Of a stretch of 64,000 nucleotides of DNA, positions 19,381-29,548 are shown in pieces (within the stretch, counting starts at the first letter, position 1; every line of letters starts with the position of its first letter). Origin of the DNA: Advenella sp. S44 (GTDB lineage Bacteria; Pseudomonadota; Gammaproteobacteria; Burkholderiales; Burkholderiaceae_B); NCBI RefSeq assembly GCF_002810445.1, contig NZ_NEXS01000003.1, forward strand, positions 620,001-684,000, in the 5' to 3' direction. The notes beneath the pieces were generated by a model, which had not been told where the DNA came from, made no database searches, and saw only the letters and a list, made by a program, of their open reading frames with translations. The position numbers were made by a program, and so were the translations under genes.

Positions 19381-20061
19381 GATATTGCTCCTTAGAAAGG
19401 GTCCTAATCACAAATTGAAAATACATCTACGTAGATATAATTCAAGACAAGCAACGAAAGAGCTTGGCTTCACTACCATTTGATATGTTCCCCACGCTGT
19501 GCGCGAAACATCTCAAATGGATCTGACGGAATGAATTCAAATTCCATCATAAGCGTAAGGGTAACGCATAACGTCGTATAACGAAAGAATTTCTTATTGA
19601 TATTATTGGCTTAACTCCATTTATTGAGCTCTGCGGGACGCTGATTTGCGATTTTGTATTCATCTGAAATTTCCCTGCCGCACGTGTGCGACGCGTTTCT
19701 AATCGCAGATTCGAATTTGAACAATGTGCTTTATTCGGGCGGGCATGCGCTTGACGGATGCTTTCAACAACGTGCGCGCACTTTGTTCGATCCGCTCAAT
19801 ATTTCATTTGTGTTTCGCAAGAGCCAATGTTTACAGCGCTTTGCGCCAATGGCGTAAAAATTTCTGAACATCCAGAAAGCGAACGCACGTTGTAAATACA
19901 GTATTTTCATTTATCCGGTTTTTTTGACAGCAACAGAATTCGCATGACCGCGCGCCGCAGCCAAATGCCGGCGTTGACGAAACAACAAACGCATATGCCT
20001 GAGCACGATAATGGATTTTGTTAAAAACCAACATTTTCATGATCGGATCGTTCTTTAAAAG
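19381..20061. other. Non-coding AT-richer gap upstream of the histone-like gene
   Basis: About 680 bases with no gene I can support. A short plus-strand frame at 19654-19857 has no ribosome site or similarity. Near the histone-like gene, 19425-19436 is a perfect 12-base palindrome (ATCTACGTAGAT) in the promoter region. The rest shows no structure I recognise. Confidence 0.5.
19425..19436. promoter_or_regulatory. Perfect palindrome in the histone-like gene promoter region
   Basis: ATCTACGTAGAT lies 45 bases upstream of the start codon. A weak minus-strand promoter can be drawn around it (TTGAAT, 16-base spacer, TATTTT), so the palindrome would sit between -35 and -10. A protein binding there could regulate the gene; this is inference. 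Confidence 0.35.
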
Positions 20062-20092
20062 AAAAAACGCTGCTTTGTCGGCAGCGTTTTTT
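20062..20092 (-). terminator. Terminator after gltX
   Basis: Symmetric hairpin AAAAAACGCTGC/GCAGCGTTTTTT with a seven-base loop, 42 bases beyond the gltX stop. It has T tracts in both directions and so can stop both strands. Confidence 0.9.
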
Positions 20093-20133
20093 CATTTTGG
20101 CATCGCGGCAAATGGCCACGATTTTGGCGATCG

Positions 20134-21549
20134 TTAAATCTCGTTCAATCTTTGCAGGACAACATCGCGACCCAGAATCGCCAACACGGCGTCAATGGCG
20201 GGCGTTTGTTTTTGGCCGGTGACGGCAACGCGCAACGGGATGCCAAGCTGTGGCATTTTCAAGCCATTGTCGGCAAGAAACTGCTTAACCAGAGCAGCCA
20301 GCGCGGGCGCTTCCCATAACTCCAGAGCGGCAACAGCAATGGCGAATTTTTTAAGCGTCTCGCGTGCGTCTTGCGTCAGCACGGTCGCTGCAAGTTCAGG
20401 GTCGGCCGGTTGGTATGCGGCGCAAAACAGCATCGCGCTGTCAGCCAATTGTTCAAGTGTCTCTGCCCGATCACGGAACAAGTTCAAAATGGCCGCCAGA
20501 TCCAGCCCGGTCGTATTGCCGCCGCGGGCCGCAATACGCGGTGCAACATGAGCAATCAGCGCCTCGTCACCCAGTTGCCTGATGTAGTGTGCGTTTACCC
20601 AGTTGAGTTTTTTCGGGTCCCATTGTGCCGCTGATTTGGACAGGTTGCGGGTATCGAACCACGCAACGAATTCGTCACGCGTAAACAACTCCTGATCGCC
20701 GTGACTCCATCCGAGTCGGGCCAGATAGTTGATCATCGCTTCCGGCAGATAACCCTGTGCATCGTATTCCATGACACTGACTGCGCCATGGCGCTTGGAC
20801 AGCTTCTGCCCGTCGGGGCCGAGAATCATGGGAAGATGTCCGTACTCGGGAACGGTTGCGCCCAGTGCTTTCAGAATATTGATCTGGCGAGGCGTATTAT
20901 TGACATGATCATCGCCTCGTATCACATGAGTGATTTGCATGTCGTGATCATCTACCACCACACAGAAATTGTAAGTCGGCGTGCCATCGGGCCGCGCAAT
21001 AATCAGATCGTCAAGTTCGGCGTTGTCGATAGAAATGGGGCCTTTGAGCATATCATTCCAGGTCACCACACCCTCCTGCGGATTGCGGAATCTGACGACC
21101 GGTTCGCGTCCTTGTGGCACAGGCGGCAATGTTTTGCCGGGCTCGGGCCGCCAGGTGCCATCATATTTTGGCTTGCGTCCCTGCGCCTTGGCTGTTTCGC
21201 GCATCTGCTCCACTTCTTGCGGGCTGCTGTAGCAGTAGTAGGCCGTGCCGTCCTGCAACATGGACGCCAGTACCTCTTTGTAGCGATCTATTCGCTGCAT
21301 CTGATAGAAGGGACCTTCGTCCGCGTCCAGAGACAGCCACTTCATGCCGTCCAGAATCGCCTGTACCGCTTCAGGTGTTGAACGCTGCACATCGGTATCT
21401 TCAACCCGAAGCACGAACGTACCGTTGTGGTGACGGGCAAAAGCCCAGGAGAACAGGGCAGTGCGTGCGCCGCCCAGATGGAGATAACCGGTAGGAGATG
21501 GTGCAAACCGGGTGCGGACTGCTGTCGGGGCAGAATGGGACGTATTCAT
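20134..21549 (-). CDS. gltX: Glutamate--tRNA ligase
   Basis: 471 residues, class I synthetase. The HIGH-type motif reads HLGG (residues 24-27, in [19 protein letters not shown]) and the KMSKS-type motif is [13 protein letters not shown] and the GRPGxxR-like core are also present. It charges tRNA-Glu; the sequence does not show whether it also charges tRNA-Gln. It is monocistronic with its own terminator. Confidence 0.97.
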   Translation of the reverse strand: MNTSHSAPTAVRTRFAPSPTGYLHLGGARTALFSWAFARHHNGTFVLRVEDTDVQRSTPEAVQAILDGMKWLSLDADEGPFYQMQRIDRYKEVLASMLQDGTAYYCYSSPQEVEQMRETAKAQGRKPKYDGTWRPEPGKTLPPVPQGREPVVRFRNPQEGVVTWNDMLKGPISIDNAELDDLIIARPDGTPTYNFCVVVDDHDMQITHVIRGDDHVNNTPRQINILKALGATVPEYGHLPMILGPDGQKLSKRHGAVSVMEYDAQGYLPEAMINYLARLGWSHGDQELFTRDEFVAWFDTRNLSKSAAQWDPKKLNWVNAHYIRQLGDEALIAHVAPRIAARGGNTTGLDLAAILNLFRDRAETLEQLADSAMLFCAAYQPADPELAATVLTQDARETLKKFAIAVAALELWEAPALAALVKQFLADNGLKMPQLGIPLRVAVTGQKQTPAIDAVLAILGRDVVLQRLNEI

Positions 21550-21681
21550 TGTGATTGCTCGGCAATTGGATAAATCAGAAGAGAGTCAGTTTAAAATGTT
21601 ATGAATGACCAGAGCAAATGAATCAGCGGTTTACATAAAAAGATCTGGCCCCGTTCAAATCATTCAACCCCAAGAGGATGT

Positions 21682-24150
21682 ATGTTGCGTCACCGACTCG
21701 CGGCATTTTTTGAACCACGCTCGCTATGTGTCATGGCCGATACCGAGCTTGCCATTTTCACGCAGTTGCCAGCCTACCTTAAGGGATCTGCCGATTTGCT
21801 GCAGTTGCCTGATGATATCAGGCAGGCGCGGCGACAGCTGCAGCAATTTTCGATGTTGCCCGGCCGCGACCTTGCCGTGATATCCGTCAGATCGGCGCTG
21901 CTGGCTGCCGTATTGCAGCGCATGGATCCGGCTCCGCCGCGTGCCATGCTGTTGCTGCCCGGGCAGATTGTTGACCAGGCGCCGCAGGACACTCGCCAGC
22001 TGATTGAATCCTGGTGCCACAAGCATGGCGTCATGCTGCTGGGGCCGCGTGCTTTCGGACTCTATCGCCCGCATCTGAATCTGAATCTCAGTCTGGCGCA
22101 AATGCAGCCTCGCGCCGGCCGAATTGCTGTCATATCACAGTCGCGAATGCTATTGCGTTCAATCATCGACTGGGCCGAAGACGTCAATCTTGGACTGTCG
22201 GCCGCCGTATCGCTGGGCGAAGTGACCGATGTCGATCTGCCCGAACTGGTCGAGTATCTGGCTACCGATCCGCGTACTGACAGTATTGCCCTATACCTGG
22301 ACAAGCTCACTTCCGGCCGGGAGCTGATCAGCGCACTGCGCGCCGCCTCAAGTGTCAAGCCGGTGATCGTGCTGCGTGCCGGTCGCGCCGACCGGGAGCT
22401 GTCGGGCAGCGACGTGGTGCTGGACGCCGCGCTCAGAAGGGCAGGGGCGATCCGCGTCAATTACTTCGTTGAACTGTTTGCGGCGATCAAGGCCATGTCG
22501 TACGCCAGAAGGCCGCGCGGCGGAAAAATCGCCATGCTGGCCAACGGCCGCGCCTCGGCGCAGCTAGTGCAGGATGCTATTCCGGCAGACAGCTCAATGT
22601 CGATGGCGCCGTTGACCCAGGCCACGGTCAAGTGCCTGAGTGAGATCTTTGGCGTCAGTACCCTGGTAGATAATCCGGTGATTCCCTATGTTCCCCTGAC
22701 GCCCGAAGCGCTGATCGACGGATTGCGCTGCCTGGTGGCCGATAGCCAGGTAGATGCCATCATGGTGATTCTGGCGCCCGACGAGTTTTGCGATATGCCG
22801 CAAGTGGTCAGCGCACTGGCGTCATTTGCACCCGGCGCGCAAAAACCGATAGTGACCTGCCTGCTCGGCGAGGCGAAAATGCGGCCCCTGCGAAGACTGC
22901 TGGACGAAGCGGGCATGCCCGCCTTTCGCACGCCTGAAACCGCGCTCAGCGCAGTCCTGTCGCTGACTTCGTATCACTACAACCAGCAACTGTTGCAACA
23001 AACCCGCTATGTGCACTCGGGGCAACGACCTGCAGAAATTGAACAGGCGCGTGCAATCCTGCAGGCAGCCAGCGATGACAACTTGCGCGTGCTCAGCCGG
23101 GAGCAGTGCATCGCACTGGTTGAGTGTTTTCATCCCAATGTTCGCTGGGACCGGGATGATGACGATGAGCGCTTCACTACCCAGGACGATGTACCGTCCG
23201 TGATGATCCGCGTCAGTCGGGATCCGATTTTCGGCCCATGGATCTGGTTCGGCGAAGGGGGGCACCTTGTTCGGTTCTCGGCTTCCGACCGGGGTGTCGA
23301 TTTGCCGCCGTTGAATCTGAACCTTGCTGGCAAGCTGATCGAGCGCAGTCGGGTCTGGCGCCAGGAGCTGCAGTCTTATGTCGAGCCGCAAATTTTGCGA
23401 AGACTACAAGGGTTGCTGGAGACGATCAGTGAAATGGTCAGCGAACTGCCTGCCATCGCGTCAATGCAACTGGATCCGATCGTGCTTGGCTATCGAGATC
23501 TGCATATTCGCGAGATCAGGATCGAACTGACTGAATCGATGCCGACAAGCATTCCCCAGGAAACCGGCTTTAGCCATATGGCGATCTATCCGTATCCGAC
23601 ACATCTGGTCCAGGACCGGGTTTTTACTGACGGCTCGCCCTGGGTGTTGCGACCGATCCGTCCTGAAGATGCCGATGCGCTGCAGGAATTTATTCGCGGG
23701 CTGTCTGAGAAGTCACGCTATATGCGGTTCGTGTCCATGATGCGCGAGCTGACGCCCAAAATGCTCACTCGCTATACCTACGTGGACTATCATCGCGAAC
23801 TTGCGCTGGTGGCGACAACGCAAATCCCGAATCCCGCCAACCGGGGCCTGCCCCAGGAAATCATTATCGGCCTGGCGCATTACCTGCGAAATGCAGATGG
23901 TGTTGGTGCAGAATATGCGCTGGTCATCAGTGACCAATGGCAAAGGCGGGGCCTGGGAAGCAGCCTGATGCATGCGCTTATCGCGGCCGCCCGCCAGCAA
24001 CAGCTTACGTATCTTGAAGGGGTCGTACTCTCGGGCAACCGGCCGATGCTGCACTTGATGACTTCGCTGGGGTTCATCAACGAAGAAGACGCGGAAGATC
24101 CGTCAATGCGCCGCGTCTGGCTGCCGCTGACACCGGCGCAACAGGGCTGA
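21682..24150 (+). CDS. Pat-like protein acetyltransferase: degenerate acyl-CoA synthetase plus GNAT domain
   Basis: 822 residues. An N-terminal CoA-binding/NDP-forming acyl-CoA synthetase region (to about 620) is fused to a C-terminal GNAT domain (from about 650, with QRRGLGSSLMHALI as acetyl-CoA loop). In active synthetases the phosphohistidine sits in SHTGxLAGSD; here the aligned stretch is DRELSGSD, so the His is missing. The middle retains DPIFGPWIWFGEGG. This matches Pat/YfiQ lysine acetyltransferases, whose synthetase part is regulatory and whose known target is acetyl-CoA synthetase. An AGAGG ribosome site precedes the ATG. Confidence 0.85.
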   Translation: MLRHRLAAFFEPRSLCVMADTELAIFTQLPAYLKGSADLLQLPDDIRQARRQLQQFSMLPGRDLAVISVRSALLAAVLQRMDPAPPRAMLLLPGQIVDQAPQDTRQLIESWCHKHGVMLLGPRAFGLYRPHLNLNLSLAQMQPRAGRIAVISQSRMLLRSIIDWAEDVNLGLSAAVSLGEVTDVDLPELVEYLATDPRTDSIALYLDKLTSGRELISALRAASSVKPVIVLRAGRADRELSGSDVVLDAALRRAGAIRVNYFVELFAAIKAMSYARRPRGGKIAMLANGRASAQLVQDAIPADSSMSMAPLTQATVKCLSEIFGVSTLVDNPVIPYVPLTPEALIDGLRCLVADSQVDAIMVILAPDEFCDMPQVVSALASFAPGAQKPIVTCLLGEAKMRPLRRLLDEAGMPAFRTPETALSAVLSLTSYHYNQQLLQQTRYVHSGQRPAEIEQARAILQAASDDNLRVLSREQCIALVECFHPNVRWDRDDDDERFTTQDDVPSVMIRVSRDPIFGPWIWFGEGGHLVRFSASDRGVDLPPLNLNLAGKLIERSRVWRQELQSYVEPQILRRLQGLLETISEMVSELPAIASMQLDPIVLGYRDLHIREIRIELTESMPTSIPQETGFSHMAIYPYPTHLVQDRVFTDGSPWVLRPIRPEDADALQEFIRGLSEKSRYMRFVSMMRELTPKMLTRYTYVDYHRELALVATTQIPNPANRGLPQEIIIGLAHYLRNADGVGAEYALVISDQWQRRGLGSSLMHALIAAARQQQLTYLEGVVLSGNRPMLHLMTSLGFINEEDAEDPSMRRVWLPLTPAQQG

Positions 24151-24632
24151 ACGCAATTGGCGCGCACGTTGTCGTCACTGCGGCATGTATTCGGAGCGGT
24201 ATCGAAAATCACGACGATGCATCAGGCCATCGGCTGCCAGCATACGCGCCCGCCTGGGTGTTTGCCGCTCCCGGTACATGCTCTGACATGAGCGTCAGCG
24301 TCCGCTTGAGCACTATAGGAGTCTGCATTGGCTGACGCAGCAGTCACGCATGAGTCTGCGCGGCACGTTCACGTGTGCTGTTATGCCAGTTGAAATAAAA
24401 CGAAGCGGTTGCCGAAGTGGCAATATGCGATGCCGCAACCGGCCTTGATGTTAACAATGAATGCCAGGCATGCGAAGGGTGAAGTAGCCTGGCGTGCCAT
24501 TGCCGTGATAAAAAAATGATGCCTGTACGGCAGTTTTAAATCCTGCCGGCAATAGCGCGGCAGGAAATGGAGTGCCAGGCAATGGAGTGCCAGGCAATAG
24601 AACGACAGACAATGCCAGTCAAAAGACAAATA
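24151..24632. other. Gap between Pat-like gene and esterase
   Basis: No convincing gene. It holds a short tandem repeat (AATGGAGTGCCAGGC, two copies at about 24567-24598) and a hairpin at 24541-24565 (stem TCCTGCCG/CGGCAGGA) followed on the minus strand by TTTAAAA, a possible terminator for the esterase gene 70-90 bases upstream. A Cys/Leu-rich minus-strand frame at 24381-24629 is most likely chance. Confidence 0.4.
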
Positions 24633-25328
24633 TCAAGAAATGATTTTTTGAAGAAATGCCGAAATGTCGTTAATTTCATCCAGATTGACGGAATGCTCCA
24701 TGGGATAGGTATGCCATTCGGTATTGCTGTAGTTGTTAGCCAGCAGCCAATCGCGTGTCTGTTGCGCAAAGCTGATATCGACCACCGGGTCATACGTACC
24801 GTGTGCGATAAAGATCGGTATGTCCAGGTGGGCGGTATTATGCTCGCCCACGCTCTTTTCCGCCATGGGCAGATAGCCGGAGAGGCAGATCAGGCCGGCC
24901 AGCCGCTGCTGCGAGCGCAGGCCTGTCTGATAAGCCATAGCGCAACCTTGGGAAAAACCGGCAAGTATAATATTTTCGGTTGGCACCCCGCGTTCGTTTT
25001 CTCGTCTGATCAGGGCTTCGATGGCTGCCTGGGAAGTGCGCAGGCCTGACTCATCGACATCACGACTGACATTGCTCAGCGCGATGATGTCATACCAGGC
25101 GCGCATGGGCATTTGATTGTTGATTGTGACCGGGCGTACGGGCGCATTCGGAAACACGAAGCGAATTCGCTTGCCGGCGGGCAGTCGTAACTGCGGGATG
25201 ACCGGTACAAAATCGTTGGCATCGGCACCCAGGCCATGCATCCAGATGACAGAATGGGTAGGCGCGACAGTCTTGTCGCTGCCGTGTTCGATTTCCACGC
25301 AGTCAAGTAGCTTGTCCATTTGAATCAT
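24633..25328 (-). CDS. Carboxylesterase (phospholipase/carboxylesterase family)
   Basis: 231 residues. [11 protein letters not shown] gives the oxyanion site, GFSQGCAM the nucleophile (Ser126), and YDPVVD and MEHSV the Asp and His of the triad. The nearest characterised relatives hydrolyse short-chain esters (Pseudomonas EstB type). The ATG at 25328 overlaps the darP stop as ATGA; an alternative ATG lies at 25319. Confidence 0.88.
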   Translation of the reverse strand: MIQMDKLLDCVEIEHGSDKTVAPTHSVIWMHGLGADANDFVPVIPQLRLPAGKRIRFVFPNAPVRPVTINNQMPMRAWYDIIALSNVSRDVDESGLRTSQAAIEALIRRENERGVPTENIILAGFSQGCAMAYQTGLRSQQRLAGLICLSGYLPMAEKSVGEHNTAHLDIPIFIAHGTYDPVVDISFAQQTRDWLLANNYSNTEWHTYPMEHSVNLDEINDISAFLQKIIS

Positions 25329-25864
25329 TCCTTGTTCAGCAATTGCTTGAGGGCCTGAAAAAGCGCCCGGTAGTGTTTGCGCTGAGGCTCGTGACCGGCA
25401 GGCAGTGCTGTATTTTGCTCGCGTTCACGGCGTGCGCCGCGAATCAGTGCGCGCAGCGCCTGCGCATCGGCTTGCGGATAGTCGTTCAGCAATCGGGTCA
25501 GGGCCTGGTCTTCGTCAATCAGGCGATCGCGCAATGTTTCCATGCGATGCATGTTTGCGGTCTGCTCGCGCGAGCCGTGCTCCCATTCATCCATTTTTTT
25601 TGCAATGGCTTCGGTGTCGGCTGTGCGCAGCAGCTTGCCGACATAATGGATCTGCCTGCGCAGGCCTTCGCGTCCCGTCGTTTTTTGCGCTGTGCGAATG
25701 GCCTCGAATGTCTTTTCGTCCAGATCCAGTTGCTTGACTTTTTCCAGCGGCAATTGCACCACCTGCTTGCCCAATTCAAGAATGGCAAGCAATTCGCGCT
25801 TTACTTGGGATTTGCTGGGACGGTCATAAAGCGGCCCGTCGTCGCTTTGATCTGCATTCTGCAT
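25325..25864 (-). CDS. darP: DarP (YjgA), dual-action ribosomal maturation protein
   Basis: 179 residues, highly charged and mostly helical. [14 protein letters not shown] and the [18 protein letters not shown] segments are typical. DarP associates with pre-50S particles and supports peptidyl-transferase-centre maturation. It is divergent from pmbA with a 64-base gap, the usual proteobacterial arrangement. Confidence 0.93.
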   Translation of the reverse strand: MQNADQSDDGPLYDRPSKSQVKRELLAILELGKQVVQLPLEKVKQLDLDEKTFEAIRTAQKTTGREGLRRQIHYVGKLLRTADTEAIAKKMDEWEHGSREQTANMHRMETLRDRLIDEDQALTRLLNDYPQADAQALRALIRGARREREQNTALPAGHEPQRKHYRALFQALKQLLNKE

Positions 25865-25928
25865 ACATCGCTGTCAATAAAATGGTTAATATGTCAGTAT
25901 GATAACCGCCTAATGTGAAGCCGTCATA

Positions 25929-27296
25929 ATGAATTCCCGATTAAATCCGAAATCTCCCATGCCACACACGCAACCCGACTTTGAAGAGCTGGTCCAACTG
26001 GCGCTTTCCCATGCCAAGAAACAGGGGGCCAGCGACGCGGCCGCCGAAGTATCCGAATCAGGCGGTTTGTCTGTTTCGGTACGTAAGGGCAATATTGAAA
26101 CTGTCGAGAAAACGCAGGATCGCTCGTTGGGCGTCACTGTATACGCCGGCAATGCGCGCGGCTCGGCTTCAACGTCCGATCTGTCGGCTGCCGCAATCCG
26201 CGAAACAGTCGAGGCAGCCTGGAATATTGCCAAGTACACGGCAAACGACGAGGCCGCCGGTTTGCCGGATGAAGCAGATCTGGCTGTCGAGCAGCCTGAC
26301 CTGGAGCTGCACCGCCCCTGGGATATTTCATCCGAGGCGGCAGCCGAACTGGCGATCGAGGCCGAAGCGGCTGCGCTGGACTATAGCAAGCAGATTACCA
26401 ATTCCGAAGGGGCTGGCGTCGACACCTATCAGGGGCGTTTCGTGCTGGCGAACTCGCGTGGGTTCATGGGGGGCTACCCTTATTCCCGCCACGGCATGTC
26501 CGTCACGGCCATTGCCGGCAAGGGCAATAATATGCATCGCGATTATTGGTATACCTCTGACCGCTACCCCGAAAGGCTGGCCAAGGGGACTGACGTAGGC
26601 GTGTACGCCGCGCAGCGGGCGTTGTCCAGGCTGTCAGCGCGGCGAGTGGGTACCGGCAAGTATCCGGTGCTGTTCGAGGCACCGCTGGCCCTGGGGTTGC
26701 TTGGGGCGCTTACGCAGGCCATCAGCGGTGGGGCACTGTATCGCAAATCCACGTTTTTGCTCGATTCGCTAGGTCAGCAAGTCATGGCGGATCATCTGCA
26801 GATCAGCGAGAATCCTTTCATCAAAGGCGCGCTGGGCAGTTCTGCCTTTGATGACGAGGGTGTCCAGACCCGCGCCCGCCAGTTGCTGACCGGTGGCATA
26901 CTCAATGGCTATCTGCTGTCAACCTATACCGCTCGCAAACTGGGGATGCGGACAACCGGTAACGCCGGTGGCTCGCATAATCTGCTGCTCAGTTCCTCGT
27001 TGACCCGCCAGGCCGACGACTTGCAGGCCATGCTGAAAAAAATGGGCACCGGCATTCTGGTGACCGAGCTTATCGGTCAGGGCGTGAACTACGTCACGGG
27101 CGATTATTCGCGTGGCGCTTTCGGCTACTGGGTGGAAAACGGCGAAATCCAGCACGCGATCACTGAATTTACGATTGCCGGCAATCTGAGGGACATGTTC
27201 CTCAATATTGTGGGTGTCGGCAGCGACGTGATTACACGGGGCTCAAAAACCACAGGTTCCATCCTGATTGATTCCATGGCGATTGCCGGACAGTAA
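25929..27296 (+). CDS. pmbA: Metalloprotease PmbA/TldE
   Basis: 455 residues. PmbA (TldE) forms a heterodimer with TldD that trims peptides such as microcin B17 precursor and CcdA; TldD is not in the window. SAFDDEGVQTRARQLLTGG and the NAGGSHNLLL region identify the family. An in-frame ATG at 25959 is an alternative start, but 25929 gives the usual length. Confidence 0.95.
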   Translation: MNSRLNPKSPMPHTQPDFEELVQLALSHAKKQGASDAAAEVSESGGLSVSVRKGNIETVEKTQDRSLGVTVYAGNARGSASTSDLSAAAIRETVEAAWNIAKYTANDEAAGLPDEADLAVEQPDLELHRPWDISSEAAAELAIEAEAAALDYSKQITNSEGAGVDTYQGRFVLANSRGFMGGYPYSRHGMSVTAIAGKGNNMHRDYWYTSDRYPERLAKGTDVGVYAAQRALSRLSARRVGTGKYPVLFEAPLALGLLGALTQAISGGALYRKSTFLLDSLGQQVMADHLQISENPFIKGALGSSAFDDEGVQTRARQLLTGGILNGYLLSTYTARKLGMRTTGNAGGSHNLLLSSSLTRQADDLQAMLKKMGTGILVTELIGQGVNYVTGDYSRGAFGYWVENGEIQHAITEFTIAGNLRDMFLNIVGVGSDVITRGSKTTGSILIDSMAIAGQ

Positions 27297-27413
27297 GCCG
27301 GGTACAGGGAAAGTACTTAATCTGCTGTAACGTGCTATGTAAAAGGGCGTAGTACGTGTATATTTAGCGGGTTAAATTTTTCCAGAACAACAAAATACTT
27401 CGGAGTAGCCATT

Positions 27414-28514
27414 ATGCAACGTCGTTCCTTTCTAAAAAAAGCAGGTCTGGGCGCTGTGGCCAGTACGGGCGCCATTGCCGCCCCTGTCATTGCGCAGGAA
27501 AATCCTGCTATCAAATGGCGCATGGCGTCCAGCTTTCCGCGCAGCCTGGTTGCGCTTTTCGGTTCTGGTGATCGTTTCACCAAATATGTCAAAGAGTCTA
27601 CAGACGGCAAGATGCAAATCGACTTGTTTCCTGCCGGTGAGATCGTGCCCGCCTTTCAGGTGCTGGACGCGGTGTCCAATGGCACGGTTCAGGCCGGACA
27701 CACTTGTGGCTACTATTATTTAGGTAAAAACCCATCGTTTTGCTTCGATACGGCGGTACCTTTCGGGCTTAATGCCCGTCAGCTGAACGCCTGGATGCTC
27801 GAAGGCAATGGCAAAAAGCTCATGCGCGATCTGTTCGCAACGATCAACGTCGTCAATTTCCCCTTGGGCAACACCGGCACGCAAATGGGTGGCTGGTTCC
27901 GCAAGGAAATCAAGTCGCTGGACGACCTGAAGGGCCTTAAAATGCGTACTGCCGGGCTGGCCGGGGAAGTGCTGGCAAAACTGGGCGTTGTGCCCCAGCA
28001 GATTGCCGGGGGCGATATCTATCCATCGCTTGAGAAAGGCACGCTGGATGCCGTTGAATTCGTGGGCCCCCTCGATGATGAAAAATTGGGCTTCAACAAA
28101 GTGGCCAAGTATTATTACTATCCCGGGTTCTGGGAAGGCGGCGCGCAGGTGTCTGCCTATTTCAATAAGGACGCTTTCGAGAAATTGCCCAAGCATTATC
28201 AGACTGTCCTGGAATCGAGCGCGATTCGCGCCCATACCGAAATGATGGCCATGTACGACTCCATGAATCCGGGCGCATTGCGTCGCCTGATTGCCAATGG
28301 CGCCATCCTTAAGGAGTTCCCGAAGGAAATGATGGATGCATCGTTCAAGGCCACGGCGGAAATCTACAAGAAATATTCTGACCAGGACGCAACGTTCAAG
28401 GAAATTTTGGCTGACTATATGGCCTATCGCGATGATCTGATCCCATGGTTCAATGTTGTGGAAGGCTCCTATACGCGTTACGTTGCCCACGCCGTCTCTC
28501 AGGCACGTAAGTAA
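27414..28514 (+). CDS. TRAP transporter solute-binding protein, DctP family
   Basis: 366 residues. A Tat-type signal (RRSFLKKAGLGAVAST, cleavage near IAQ) precedes the periplasmic binding domain. AGEIVPAFQVLDAV, KGLKMRTAGLAGEV with the carboxylate-binding Arg, and PGFWEGGAQVSAYF recall the alpha-keto acid binding subgroup (TakP-like). No membrane components (DctQ/DctM) are nearby, so it must use permeases coded elsewhere. A GGAG ribosome site lies 10 bases upstream of the ATG. Confidence 0.9.
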   Translation: MQRRSFLKKAGLGAVASTGAIAAPVIAQENPAIKWRMASSFPRSLVALFGSGDRFTKYVKESTDGKMQIDLFPAGEIVPAFQVLDAVSNGTVQAGHTCGYYYLGKNPSFCFDTAVPFGLNARQLNAWMLEGNGKKLMRDLFATINVVNFPLGNTGTQMGGWFRKEIKSLDDLKGLKMRTAGLAGEVLAKLGVVPQQIAGGDIYPSLEKGTLDAVEFVGPLDDEKLGFNKVAKYYYYPGFWEGGAQVSAYFNKDAFEKLPKHYQTVLESSAIRAHTEMMAMYDSMNPGALRRLIANGAILKEFPKEMMDASFKATAEIYKKYSDQDATFKEILADYMAYRDDLIPWFNVVEGSYTRYVAHAVSQARK

Positions 28515-29110
28515 AGTCAGTCTCGTCGCCCGCTGCGTTGGCGCGGGTAGCCAGTACATGAATCGGGCCATGTTTTCCTGCGGGAAGGCATGGCCCGAAT
28601 GACATTTATCTGGCGATATGGGTCGATATACGAGAATAAGACTCAGGGAGCGACGGGCAACAGGGCAACAGGGCAACAGCAGCGGTCCGGGCCCTACGAG
28701 GGTATTCTGGACTGGCCGCCTGTCCACGCAAATTTGCGCAGGTCCCTTGCCCGCATTTTTCGCGCCGGTAAAACTGGTATTCGGGCCGGAAAATGTCGCT
28801 GGCATGATACAAAAACCGGGAAAAAACCGGTGTTGCGGTCCGGATCTGCGGCTATTTCATTGTTTTATTTGAAAAAAAGTAGCTTGCATGTTAATATCAC
28901 GGGCTTATCTGTGTTTTTGCACTGTCGCCGGGTTATTTGCAGTTATCCCCTGTAGGTATTTCTGCTTATATCACCCTTGTTTATAACGTTCAGGCAAAGC
29001 AGGTAAACCGTCGGATTGCGATCGCCGGCGCCGTCTTTACCCGTTGGTCGGGTAGTGAACCGGGTGCTCCGTTAGTGGTCCGCTTCAAACTCAAATTTTA
29101 GGAATACATC
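28515..29110. other. Gap between dctP-like gene and rplM
   Basis: No gene seen. 28563-28598 is a long hairpin (ten-base-pair outer stem TCGGGCCATG/CATGGCCCGA plus a small inner stem), likely the transcription stop of the dctP-like gene although it lacks a T tract. 28655-28678 holds three exact copies of GGGCAACA. The last 200 bases are the rplM leader, with a TACCCG/CGGGTA hairpin at 29038-29054. Confidence 0.55.
29038..29054 (+). promoter_or_regulatory. Hairpin in the rplM leader
   Basis: Six-base-pair stem with a five-base loop, 57 bases before the rplM start, inside a GC-rich stretch. Ribosomal protein leaders often bind their own product, so this may be part of an L13 autoregulatory site; I cannot match it to a defined family. 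Confidence 0.25.
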
Positions 29111-29539
29111 ATGAAGACCTTTGTGGCCAAGCCCCATGAAGTCAAACGTGACTGGTATGTTATTGATGCAAAAGGCAAAGTCCTTGGTCGTGTAGCCAGC
29201 GAAGTTGCACGCCGTTTGCGCGGTAAACATAAACCGGAATTTACCCCTCACGTTGACACCGGCGATTATATCGTCATTATTAATGCAGCTGATATCGTGG
29301 TAACAGGCGCCAAATCGGAAGACAAAAAATACTTCCGTCACTCTGGCTATCCAGGCGGCATCTACGAAACAAACTTCCGGAAAATGCAAGAGCGTTTCCC
29401 GGGTCGTGCGATTGAAAAAGCCGTCAAGGGCATGCTGCCAAAAGGTCCCCTGGGTTACGCCATGATCAAGAAGCTCAAGGTGTACGCGGGTGCCGAGCAT
29501 CCTCATACTGCCCAGCAGCCTAAAACGCTGGAATTTTAA
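29111..29539 (+). CDS. rplM: 50S ribosomal protein L13
   Basis: 142 residues, full length. [27 protein letters not shown] at the start and [21 protein letters not shown] near the end are typical. It is an early assembly protein of the large subunit and is cotranscribed with rpsI, which begins 9 bases after its stop. Confidence 0.98.
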   Translation: MKTFVAKPHEVKRDWYVIDAKGKVLGRVASEVARRLRGKHKPEFTPHVDTGDYIVIINAADIVVTGAKSEDKKYFRHSGYPGGIYETNFRKMQERFPGRAIEKAVKGMLPKGPLGYAMIKKLKVYAGAEHPHTAQQPKTLEF

Positions 29540-29548
29540 GGATAAATC

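Noticed and set aside
18509-19483. Long plus-strand open frames opposite the histone-like gene (Phe/Leu/Ala/Gly-rich)
   Set aside because: They are the antisense of AKK repeats; composition is forced by the repeat and the minus-strand frame has the known protein with a ribosome site.
24381-24629. Cys/Leu-rich 82-codon minus-strand frame
   Set aside because: Largely encoded by a short tandem repeat; no start signal or similarity.
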